This document shows, in pieces, positions 19,495 to 27,406 of a stretch of DNA of 64,000 nucleotides. Location: assembly GCA_963708625.1 (NCBI GenBank), contig CAVPSV010000004.1, positions 1,798,001-1,862,000 on the forward strand, given 5' to 3'. The position numbers and the translations under genes were made by a program. Each line of letters starts with the position of its first letter. Within the stretch, counting starts at the first letter, position 1. Origin of the DNA: DASXIF01 sp036498145 (GTDB lineage: Bacteria; Actinomycetota; Actinomycetes; Mycobacteriales; Jatrophihabitantaceae). The notes below the pieces were generated by a model. The model ran no database searches. It saw only the letters and a list, made by a program, of their open reading frames with translations, and was not told the DNA's origin.

Positions 19495-20550
19495 CAGCGG
19501 CCCCTTCCGAAGATCTGTGCGCTGCGTCGCATCCGGTCGTTGGCGCCGGCCTCGGCGTCGCGGATCGTCGAGCCCGTGTAGGACATGAACACGTCGTCGA
19601 GAGACGGCCGGGACACGTTCACGGCTCGGATCGGCAGCGGGAATTCGCTGAACAGCCGGGGGACGAACTCCTCGCCGCGCGGGCACGCGGAACGTCACGG
19701 TGCCTTCGGCGATCTGGGCCTGGATGTCGAAGTGTGATTCCAGCGCGATGATCGCGGCGGCGTGATCGTCGGTCTGGATCTGTACCCGGTCGTCGCCGAC
19801 GCTGGCCTTCAACGCCTCCGGCGACTCGAGCGCGATGATCCGGCCGTGGTCGATGATCGCGATGCGGTCGCAGAACTCGGCCTCGTCCATGTAGTGGGTG
19901 GTCATGAAGATGGTGATGTCCTCGGCCTTGCGAAGTTCGCCGATGTACTGCCAGATCGACGCGCGGGTCTGTGGGTCAAGGCCGATGGTCGGTTCGTCCA
20001 GGAACAGCACCCGCGGCGAGTGCATCAGTCCCCGCGCGATCTCCAGCCGGCGTTTCATGCCGCCGGAGAACGTGCCCACCTTGCTGTCGCGGCGGTCCCA
20101 CAGACCGACCATGTGCAGCACCTGGTGCATCCGCTCCTCGTAGTCGCGGCGCGGCACCCCGTACAGCTCGGCGTGCAGGCGCAGGTTGCGTTCGGCGGTC
20201 ATATAGGTGTCCAGCGTGCTGTCCTGGAACACCAGGCCGATGTTGCGCCGGACCGTGTCCCGGTCGCGAACCACGTCGTGCCCGGCCACCTCGGCGTGAC
20301 CGGCGGTGGGGTCGAGCAGCGTGCACAGCACGCTGATGGTGGTGGACTTGCCGGCGCCGTTGGGGCCGAGAAAGCCGAACACCTCGCCGGTATGCACCTC
20401 CAGGTCGATGCCACGCACCGCTTCCACGTCGCCGTAGCGCTTGACCAGGCCGCGCACCAGCACAGCGGGGCCGGCCTCTTCTGGCCTGGCACCCGTTGCC
20501 CTGGCTTCCCGTGGCATCGCGCCTCGCTGTCCGGCTGCTGTCCGCGTCAT
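19494..20550 (-). CDS. ABC exporter ATPase (DrrA-like; one frameshift)
   Basis: Daunorubicin-resistance-type ATPase. VLVRGLVKRYGDVEAVRGID is followed by Walker A GPNGAGKST, Q-loop FQDST, signature FSGGMKRR, Walker B LFLDEPTIGLDP and H-loop MTTHYMDEAE. The C-terminal domain ends, after a frame change near 19685, with SRPSLDDVFMSYTGSTIRDAE, the hallmark tail of DrrA proteins. ATG 20550 gives a 35-residue leader; ATG 20517 is equally possible. With the permease it forms a drug or lipid exporter; the substrate is unknown. Confidence 0.88.
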
Positions 20551-20654
20551 TGTCCGATTAGCTCCGTTTTCCGGTTAAGGAATATCACTACCCACTTAGG
20601 AACGCCTCTTCGAGATCAAAAGTGGCCCCGCGCGGGGGTGGATACGGTGGGTGC

Positions 20655-21731
20655 ATGCCGACGCCGATCGAGGACTCCACCATCCGCAGGGCCCCGAAAG
20701 TGCTGCTGCACGACCACCTGGACGGCGGCGTTCGCCCAGCGACGATCATCGAACTAGCCGAGGAGATCGGGTACCGGGCGCTGCCGAGTACCGACCCGAT
20801 CGAGTTGGCCACGTGGTTCCGGGAGGCCGCCGATTCCGGGTCACTGGAGCGCTACCTGGAGACCTTCGGTCATACCGTCGCGGTCATGCAGTCCGCGGCC
20901 GGGCTGGCCCGGGTTGCCCGCGAGGCGGTGGAGGATCTGGCCGAGGACGGCGTGGTGTACGCCGAGGTGCGCTGGGCACCGGAGCAGCACGTCGGTTCCG
21001 GACTGTCGCTGGAGCAGGTGGTGGACGCGACGCTGTCCGGGTTTGCCGACGGCGTGCAGGTGGCCGCCGAAAAGGGGCAGCACATCCGGGTCGGCGCCAT
21101 TCTCACCGCGATGCGGCATGCGGCGCGTTCGCTGGAGATCGCCGAACTGGCGGTGGCGTATCGCGACAACGGGGTGGTCGGCTTCGACATCGCGGGCGCG
21201 GAGGCGGGCTTCCCGCCGACCCGGCACCTGGACGCGTTCGAGTACCTGCGACGGGAGAACTTCCACTTCACCATCCACGCCGGCGAGGCGTTCGGGCTGC
21301 CGTCGATCTGGGAGGCGATCCAGTGGTGTGGCACCGACCGGCTTGGCCACGGCGTGCGGATCGTGGATGACATCACGGCCGGCGGCCGGTTGGGCCGGCT
21401 CGCGCAGTACGTCCGGGACAAGCGCATTCCGCTGGAGATGTGCCCGTCGTCGAACGTGCAGACCGGGGCCGCGCCGTCGATCGCCGAACATCCGATCGGG
21501 CTGTTGCGCCGGCTGCAGTTCCGGGTGACGGTGAACACCGACAACCGGCTGATGAGCGGCACGTCGATGACCCGGGAGATGACACTGCTGTGTGAGGCGT
21601 TCGGTTACGGCTGGGCCGACCTGCAGTGGTTCACCATCAACGCGATGAAGAGCGCGTTCATCCCGTTCGACGAGCGGCTCGAGATCATCAACAACCAAAT
21701 CAAGCCCGCCTACGCGGAGCTGATGGCCTGA
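20655..21731 (+). CDS. add: adenosine deaminase
   Basis: Hydrolyses adenosine and deoxyadenosine to inosine forms. Zinc-site motif LLHDHLDGG (His19, His21), then EDGVVYAEVRWAPEQH, the catalytic HAGEAFGLPSIWEAI (His and Glu), LGHGVRI, EMCPSSNVQTG and TVNTDNRLMSGTSMTRE (zinc Asp) are all present. It is an intact 358 residues. ATG 20655 is 14 bases after a TACGGT -10-like element, so the mRNA may be near-leaderless. Functionally it completes the nucleoside salvage set encoded 3 kb upstream, now separated from it by two unrelated transcription units. Confidence 0.96.
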   Translation: MPTPIEDSTIRRAPKVLLHDHLDGGVRPATIIELAEEIGYRALPSTDPIELATWFREAADSGSLERYLETFGHTVAVMQSAAGLARVAREAVEDLAEDGVVYAEVRWAPEQHVGSGLSLEQVVDATLSGFADGVQVAAEKGQHIRVGAILTAMRHAARSLEIAELAVAYRDNGVVGFDIAGAEAGFPPTRHLDAFEYLRRENFHFTIHAGEAFGLPSIWEAIQWCGTDRLGHGVRIVDDITAGGRLGRLAQYVRDKRIPLEMCPSSNVQTGAAPSIAEHPIGLLRRLQFRVTVNTDNRLMSGTSMTREMTLLCEAFGYGWADLQWFTINAMKSAFIPFDERLEIINNQIKPAYAELMA

Positions 21732-21771
21732 TCGGGAGCGCGCGCACTTCCTCGCCTGACCGGGGGTCCGA

Positions 21772-23370
21772 TCAGAACGGTGGTGGGTCGGGGTCGGTTT
21801 CGGTATCGCGGTGTTGCTGGTCGGTGGCAACCTTCCTCGCGCCGACGCTGACGGGTTCTGCCTGCGTGACCGGTCCTGGCGGTCTGCGTTGTTGTTGTTG
21901 CCTGGGTGATTCTCGTTGCGGTGGTCGTTCTGGCGATGTGGTCGTCGCTTTGATCGTGGTGTCGGTGGGGTAGGGGTCTGGTGGTTTGGCGGCGTAGTGG
22001 TTGCCGGTGGGGCTGGTCCAGGCGGTGTGGCCGTCGGGGTGACGGTGTACTTGCCAGCGGGTTTGGTCTTTGAGGTGGTGATGGCGCACGCACAGGATGT
22101 GCAGGTTGGCTTCGTTGGTGTGGCCGCCGTCGGCCCAGGCGATGCGGTGGTCGATCTCGCTGGTGTGGGCGGGTTGGCGGCAGCCGGGGAAGCGGCAGGT
22201 GCGGTCGCGGGCGCTGACGTGATCGGCCAGGGCGGCGGGCGGGCGGTAGGTGCTGCGGCCGTAGTCGATCAGTTGGCCGCGTGGGTCGGTGATCAGGCGG
22301 CGCCAGGTGCCGGAGGGGTCATCGGCCAGGCGGCGGGCCAGCGCGGCGGGGATCGGGCCGACACCGGCCAGCTCACCGGGCTGGTTGTCGATGCCGAGCA
22401 GGGTGGACAGCGCGACGCTGACCTGGATCAGCGGGCGTCGCTGGCGCGAGCACGGTCCGAGCACCACCGCGGTGTCGCCGCCGCCGGTGGGGTCAGCGGG
22501 CGCGGCGCCGTTCGTCGGTCTGCCTCGGTCCGCCGTGCCGATGCTCGTGGTTCCGATGCTCGTGGTGCCGATGTTTGTGGTGCCGATGTTTGCAGTGCCG
22601 ATGTTTGCAGTGCTGAGGAGTAGGTCGGTGAGGGTGTCGGCTTGGCGCTGGGCCACGGTGCGAGCATCGGCGTCAGTGGCCGCGGCGGCGGCGGCTTGGC
22701 GCAGGATGGTTGTGATCGCGGCGGCGTCCTCATCGGGCAGCACTGCGTACATGCCGGTGGTGCCCGGCAGCTCCGGGCGGAAACTGACCCGCCGCTGACT
22801 CAGCGCGTAGTCCCGGTTGGACTCCTCCACCGCCGGCGTGACACACAACATGGCGCGCTGCAGCGATCGGGCGAACGCGCCATAGCTCTGCCCCGGCGCA
22901 TCGGGCAGCACCCGCTCGGCGACCGCCGTCGCTGCCGTCTGGTCCAAGCCCATCACCGCGCGGGCCAACGTCCGCACCTGCACCCCGCTCACCGCACCGC
23001 GACCGAGCTGCTGCACCACCCCCGGTAGCCGCAGCGCAACCGAGGCCTCGGCCAGCCGCAGCGCCGCGGTCCCCGGCGCCACCCGCAGCACGCAGGCGAC
23101 TTCCTCGTGCAGCCAGTCCTTATCCACGTATCCCGGCAACGCCACCGCCGGCGGATCAGCCGCCAGCACCGCCAACACCCGCACCTGCTCCGCCTGCGCC
23201 GCCGCGATCACCCGCTCCTGCTCACCCAGATACGCCAACCGCTGGGCATGACTCATCCGCTGCAACGGCTCCAGGCCGGGCAGTCGGTCCTCATCAGGGG
23301 CGCTCAACACACGACGAACGCTATGAACGGTCTCTGACAGGAATCGTCGCCGCGAAGCCATCGCCGTCAA
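21772..23370 (-). CDS. DUF222 / HNH endonuclease domain protein (13E12-like)
   Basis: 532 residues. The helical DUF222 region spans about residues 30-400 and the HNH domain comes near 410-460 (ARDRTCRFPGC, HTSEIDHRIAWADGG, NLHILCVRHHHLKD), with all zinc and catalytic positions intact. A pentapeptide repeat (TANIG/TTNIG/TTSIG) sits at about residues 255-280. The C-terminus is a Pro/Thr/Gln-rich tail. These proteins are numerous in actinobacterial genomes, related to the mycobacterial REP13E12 family, and likely semi-mobile. Nuclease activity is predicted only. No partner gene is adjacent. Confidence 0.85.
   Translation of the reverse strand: MTAMASRRRFLSETVHSVRRVLSAPDEDRLPGLEPLQRMSHAQRLAYLGEQERVIAAAQAEQVRVLAVLAADPPAVALPGYVDKDWLHEEVACVLRVAPGTAALRLAEASVALRLPGVVQQLGRGAVSGVQVRTLARAVMGLDQTAATAVAERVLPDAPGQSYGAFARSLQRAMLCVTPAVEESNRDYALSQRRVSFRPELPGTTGMYAVLPDEDAAAITTILRQAAAAAATDADARTVAQRQADTLTDLLLSTANIGTANIGTTNIGTTSIGTTSIGTADRGRPTNGAAPADPTGGGDTAVVLGPCSRQRRPLIQVSVALSTLLGIDNQPGELAGVGPIPAALARRLADDPSGTWRRLITDPRGQLIDYGRSTYRPPAALADHVSARDRTCRFPGCRQPAHTSEIDHRIAWADGGHTNEANLHILCVRHHHLKDQTRWQVHRHPDGHTAWTSPTGNHYAAKPPDPYPTDTTIKATTTSPERPPQRESPRQQQQRRPPGPVTQAEPVSVGARKVATDQQHRDTETDPDPPPF
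22535..22609. repeat. five tandem copies of a 15-bp repeat inside the DUF222 gene
   Basis: Units of 15 bases (GTGCCGATGCTCGTG and variants GTGCCGATGTTTGTG, GTGCCGATGTTTGCA) begin at 22535, 22550, 22565, 22580 and 22595. They encode a pentapeptide repeat in frame on the minus strand, so copy-number change keeps the reading frame. The last two copies are identical, which suggests recent expansion. Confidence 0.85.
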
Positions 23371-23478
23371 ACCCTTCCCAAAAGGGCACGTGGAGCCCGC
23401 AGGTCACCTACCAGTCGTGGGCTGACGGCTTGACGACATCGGATTCGGTTTGCTGCTCGCGGCTGATTCATTCGGCCG

Positions 23479-24684
23479 ATGCCGTCCCCCGCTGCCACCG
23501 CACATGCCAGCGCCAACGCGACAACGCGCCGCACCAAACACAAAGTGCGATCGACGGTGCTGGTGGCGCTGGCGACGGCCGCGCTCCTGCTGATCCGCTG
23601 GCGTGCTCAGCTGTGGACGTCGTGGGGCCTCATCGACCTCGATGTCTTCCGCCGTGGCGGCCACGCGCTGGTGCACTCGCAGTCGTTGTACGCGAACCGG
23701 CCTGAGCTGCCGTTCACCTATCCACCGTTCGCCGCGCTCTTGTTCACTCCGTTGTCGATCACGGGCCGAACGCCGGCGATCGCCGCGATCACCGCAGCGT
23801 CATTGCTGAGCTACGTCGTGATCGTGCGCGTGTGCGCGACGGTGTTGGCGCTGCCGGCGCGGACCGTCACCATGTGCGCGATCGGCTGCCTCGGCTACGA
23901 ACCCGTGTTGCGCACACTCCAACTCGGGCAGGTGAACCTCGTGCTGGTGGCACTGGTACTGCTGGACGCAGGTCGGGTGCCGACGAGATTTCGCGGGACG
24001 CTGACCGGACTCGCGGCCGGCGTCAAGATCACCCCGAGCGTGTTCCTGCTGTACTACGCCCTGCGTCGGGACTGGGCCGCCGTCGGCCGGTGTGCAGCCG
24101 CGTTCGTCGCCTCGATGCTGATCGGTGCGATATGGGCGCCGCACGACAGCCGTGCGTACTGGAGCCGGCTCGGTGGATTGCCGGACCGGGTCGGCGGCCG
24201 GCTGTACGTCGACAACCAATCCATCGGCGGCGTGCTCGCCCGGACGCTGCACACCCAGCATCCGCCCACGGTCCTCACCGCAACGCTCAGCCTCGCCGCC
24301 CTCGCGCTGGCTGTGCTCGCCGCGCACCGTCGGCTCACCCGCCACGACGACTCGCTGGGCGCGCTGGTCTGCATCGCGATCGGCGGCCTGCTCGTCTCAC
24401 CGATCTCGTGGACCCATCACTGGGTCTGGTTCGTACCGGCCACCCTCGTACTGATCGCGCACGGCAACCGCGCCACCGCGGCCGCGGTCTACCTGACCTG
24501 CGCGCTCGCGCCGTGCTGGTTCACCCCGTCCGGAGACCTGCGGGAGTTACACGACGCGCCGTGGCAGGTGGGATTGTCCGCGATGTTCGCCGTCGTCGGA
24601 GTCGGTGTCCTCATCGCGCTCGCACGCCCATCCGTACCGCTCAGTGGATCAGACCGGCCGCTTGTTTCGCTTGCAGCACGGTGA
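23479..24684 (+). CDS. GT87-type polyprenyl-phosphate mannosyltransferase-like membrane protein
   Basis: 401-residue polytopic protein of the DUF2029/GT87 type. WGLIDLDVFRRGGHALVHSQ contains the D-x-D-x-F-R-like loop after helix 1, and PFTYPPFAALLF is the conserved Y-P-P motif. LQLGQVNLVLVALVLLDAGR and GLAAGVKITPSVFLLYYALR match, and SPISWTHHWVW is the late-helix motif. Mycobacterial PimE and relatives add alpha-1,2-mannose to PIMs or arabinogalactan-associated glycans using decaprenyl-phosphomannose. The acceptor here is unknown. Its 3' end overlaps the convergent GH3 lipoprotein gene by 44 bases. Confidence 0.85.
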   Translation: MPSPAATAHASANATTRRTKHKVRSTVLVALATAALLLIRWRAQLWTSWGLIDLDVFRRGGHALVHSQSLYANRPELPFTYPPFAALLFTPLSITGRTPAIAAITAASLLSYVVIVRVCATVLALPARTVTMCAIGCLGYEPVLRTLQLGQVNLVLVALVLLDAGRVPTRFRGTLTGLAAGVKITPSVFLLYYALRRDWAAVGRCAAAFVASMLIGAIWAPHDSRAYWSRLGGLPDRVGGRLYVDNQSIGGVLARTLHTQHPPTVLTATLSLAALALAVLAAHRRLTRHDDSLGALVCIAIGGLLVSPISWTHHWVWFVPATLVLIAHGNRATAAAVYLTCALAPCWFTPSGDLRELHDAPWQVGLSAMFAVVGVGVLIALARPSVPLSGSDRPLVSLAAR

Positions 24685-25870
24685 GCGCGGCCGCGTCGAC
24701 CTTGGCGCGAAACGCTGAGTTGGTCTGGGCCAGTTGCAACACCGCCGCCGTCATCGTCGGTGCCTGCGTCGCATCGACGGTGAGCACGATGTCGCCGCCG
24801 GCCTGCACGAAGTCAACGGCGCGCTGCGCGACGGTGTAGTTGCTCACCTGTGCGGCGATGCCCACGTCATCGCTGATGATCACACCGCCGAAGCCCAGGT
24901 CGTCGCGCAGCATGCCGGTGACGATCGTCGGCGAGAACGCTGCCGGTCGCACCGGGTCGATCTTCGTGTAGATCGCGGTGGACACCATCACGAATGGGAC
25001 GCCGGCGTTGATCGCATCGGCGAACGGCGCCAGGTACGGATCGTGCCGCGTGGTCACCGTGTCCTCGACGCTGCCGGTCAGGTCGGTGTTGCCATAGGTG
25101 CGCCCCAGTCCGGGGAAATGTTTGACGGTCGCCACCACACCGGCGTCGGCCAGACCCTGCGCAAATGCCAGACCGTGCGCCGCGACCGCGGCGGTGGTGT
25201 GCCCGTACTCGCGGTCCAGGTCGCCGATGGCCGCGTTGCTGCCCCAATCGGGTGGCACCGTGTCGAGTACCGGTGCGAGGTCCACGTTCACGCCGACCCG
25301 ATGCAACTCACCGCCCCAATACTTCGCGTCCGCCCGCAACTGCGACGGGCTGTACCCGCCTTGCTCCACCGCCGTCGGGATCGCCGCGAAGCCGGGACCC
25401 TGCAATCGCTGCACCTGGCCGCCCTCCTGGTCAGTGGCGACGAACAGGGCGACATGTGCGGGCGCGTGGCCCTGCAGCTGGCGAGTGATCTGCAGGGTCT
25501 GGGTGGCGGTGAGGTAGCTGGTGCCGTCCAGAATCACCGAGCCGACGGCGTCGTCGTCGATCGCGTCGAGCGTCGCCGTCCGCACGTACGTACTCGGCGC
25601 GTCCACCATGAACAACTGCCCGACGCGTTGTGCCTCGCTCATCGCGTCGAACACCGACTGGGCGCTCGGTCGGGCGGGTGCGGTGTGCGTCGGTGTCGTG
25701 ACCGGCGCAGATGTCGCAGCGTGCGAGGTGATCGGCTTGGACGTGTGCGACGACGCTGCGATCGGACTGCCGGACACCGTGCGATGCGCCGCCGACGCCC
25801 CGCAGCCGGTCAGGAATGTCGCGGCGAGGACGACCGTGAATGCCGCGGCGGTGGCACGCGAGCGAATCAC
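24641..25870 (-). CDS. nagZ: GH3 beta-N-acetylhexosaminidase-like lipoprotein (LpqI type)
   Basis: 409 residues. The signal peptide ends in a lipobox (LAATFLTGC), followed by a Ser/Thr/His-rich linker. The catalytic domain has FVATDQEGGQVQRLQGPGF, VNVDLAPVLDT, the KHFPGLGR block and the nucleophile-bearing VIISDDVGIAA. The usual NagZ general acid/base loop D-S-H is replaced by N-T-D (TYGNTDLTGS), a variant I believe also occurs in actinobacterial LpqI proteins. It would act on cell-wall muropeptides or GlcNAc glycans outside the membrane. The GTG start overlaps the glpK stop by GTGA, an odd functional pairing. Confidence 0.88.
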   Translation of the reverse strand: MIRSRATAAAFTVVLAATFLTGCGASAAHRTVSGSPIAASSHTSKPITSHAATSAPVTTPTHTAPARPSAQSVFDAMSEAQRVGQLFMVDAPSTYVRTATLDAIDDDAVGSVILDGTSYLTATQTLQITRQLQGHAPAHVALFVATDQEGGQVQRLQGPGFAAIPTAVEQGGYSPSQLRADAKYWGGELHRVGVNVDLAPVLDTVPPDWGSNAAIGDLDREYGHTTAAVAAHGLAFAQGLADAGVVATVKHFPGLGRTYGNTDLTGSVEDTVTTRHDPYLAPFADAINAGVPFVMVSTAIYTKIDPVRPAAFSPTIVTGMLRDDLGFGGVIISDDVGIAAQVSNYTVAQRAVDFVQAGGDIVLTVDATQAPTMTAAVLQLAQTNSAFRAKVDAAALTVLQAKQAAGLIH

Positions 25871-27388
25871 CCGTCGACCCAGTCGAACGTTCTCGTCACG
25901 GCCTTGCGCCAGTCGGCGTAGAGCGCTTCGCGACGGTCCGCGGGCATGCTCGGCTCCCAGCGTCGGTCCGGGCGCCAGTTCGCGCGGATCTCCTCCAGTG
26001 ACGTCCAGAAACCGACGGCAAGCCCGGCCGCATAGGCCGCACCGAGCGCGGTCGTCTCCGCGACCACTGGCCGCACCACCGGCACGTCCAGAATGTCGGC
26101 CTGGAATTGCATGAGCAGGTCGTTGCCGACCATGCCGCCGTCCACCCGCAACTCGCGCAGTTCGACGCCGGAGTCCGCCCGCATTGCCTCGACGACCTCG
26201 CGGGTCTGGTACGCGCTGGCCTCGAGCGCGGCGCGGGCCAGGTGCCCACGGTTGACGAACCTGGTCAGCCCCACGATCGCACCGCGGGCATCCGGTCGCC
26301 AGTGCGGCGCGAACAGTCCGGAGAACGCCGGGACGATGTATGCGCCGCCGTTGTCCTCGACGCTGCGGGCCAACTGTTCGACCTCGGCCGCGGTGGAGAT
26401 GAGGCCGAGGTTGTCGCGCAGCCATTGCACCAGCGAGCCGGTGACCGCGATGGATCCCTCCAGCGCATACACGGCTGCCTCGCCCGCGAGTGCGTAACAC
26501 ACCGTCGTGAGCAGGCCGTGCTCGCTGATGACCCGCTCGGTGCCGGTGTTCATCAGCACAAAGTTGCCGGTGCCATAGGTGTTCTTGGCCTCGCCGGGCC
26601 GCAAGCACGCCTGACCGAAAGTCGCCGCCTGTTGGTCGCCGAGGATGCCGGCGATAGGAACGCCGGCAAGTGTGTCGTCGCGAACCTGGCCGTAGGTCTC
26701 GGCCGAACATCGGATCTCCGGCAGCATCGCCACCGGCACGCCGATCTCGGCGGCGATCGCTTCGTCCCACTGCAGCGTGTCCAGATCCATCAGCAGTGTG
26801 CGAGATGCGTTGGTGGCGTCGGTGACGTGTATCCCGCCGTCGCTGCCCCCGGTCAGATTCCAGACGAGCCAGCTGTCCATCGTGCCGAACGCGAGTTCGC
26901 CGCGTTCGGCGCGGGCGCGCGCGCCGTCGACGTTGTCGAGCAGCCAGCGGATCTTCGGCCCGGCGAAGTAGGTGGCCAGTGGCAGGCCGGTCCGCTCCCG
27001 GAACCGGCCGGTTCCGCCATCGGCCGCAAGTTCGTCGCAGATCGACTGCGTGCGCGTGTCCTGCCAGACGATTGCCGGCGCGATCGGTTCGCCTGAGGCG
27101 CGGTCCCACACCACGGTGGTCTCGCGCTGGTTGGTGATACCGACGGCCGCGACGTCGCCGGCTGCGCAACTCGGCGCGCCCGAGGGCGCCGGCGAGCACG
27201 GTGCGCGTGTTGGCCCAGATCTCCATCGCGTCGTGTTCCACCCAACCCGGACGCGGCAGGAGCTGCCGGTGTTCCAGCTGCTGCACCGCGACCGGCCGCG
27301 CGTCGGCGTCGAACAGGATGCATCGGGTGGAGGTGGTGCCCTGGTCGATCGCGGCCACCACGCCGCGCCCCGAGGGCCGATCCACCAT
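25867..27388 (-). CDS. glpK: glycerol kinase (one frameshift)
   Basis: Phosphorylates glycerol to glycerol-3-phosphate. The N-terminus MVDRPSGRGVVAAIDQGTTS is the FGGY-kinase phosphate loop. After a frame slip near 27170 come GITNQRETTVVWDRASGEPI, TGLPLATYFAGPKIRWLLDN, GTMDSWLVWNLTGG, ILGDQQAATFGQACLRPGE, KNTYGTGNFVLMNTG, GLFAPHWRPDARG and LRVDGGMVGNDLLMQ. Total is about 507 residues, normal length. ATG 27388 is 18 bases from the divergent glpD start, so the two genes must share or overlap promoters. Confidence 0.94.
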
Positions 27389-27406
27389 TGCAGTAGCGTC
27401 CCACGT

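Noticed and set aside
18457..19581. Plus-strand frame of 374 codons opposite the exporter permease
   Set aside because: His/Asp/Arg-rich shadow with no domain; the minus-strand permease has clear helices and motifs.
18628..20550. Apparent ATPase-permease fusion (640 codons)
   Set aside because: The DrrA-type C-terminus continues in another frame and ends at a TGA overlapping the permease ATG; the fusion comes from one indel near 19685.
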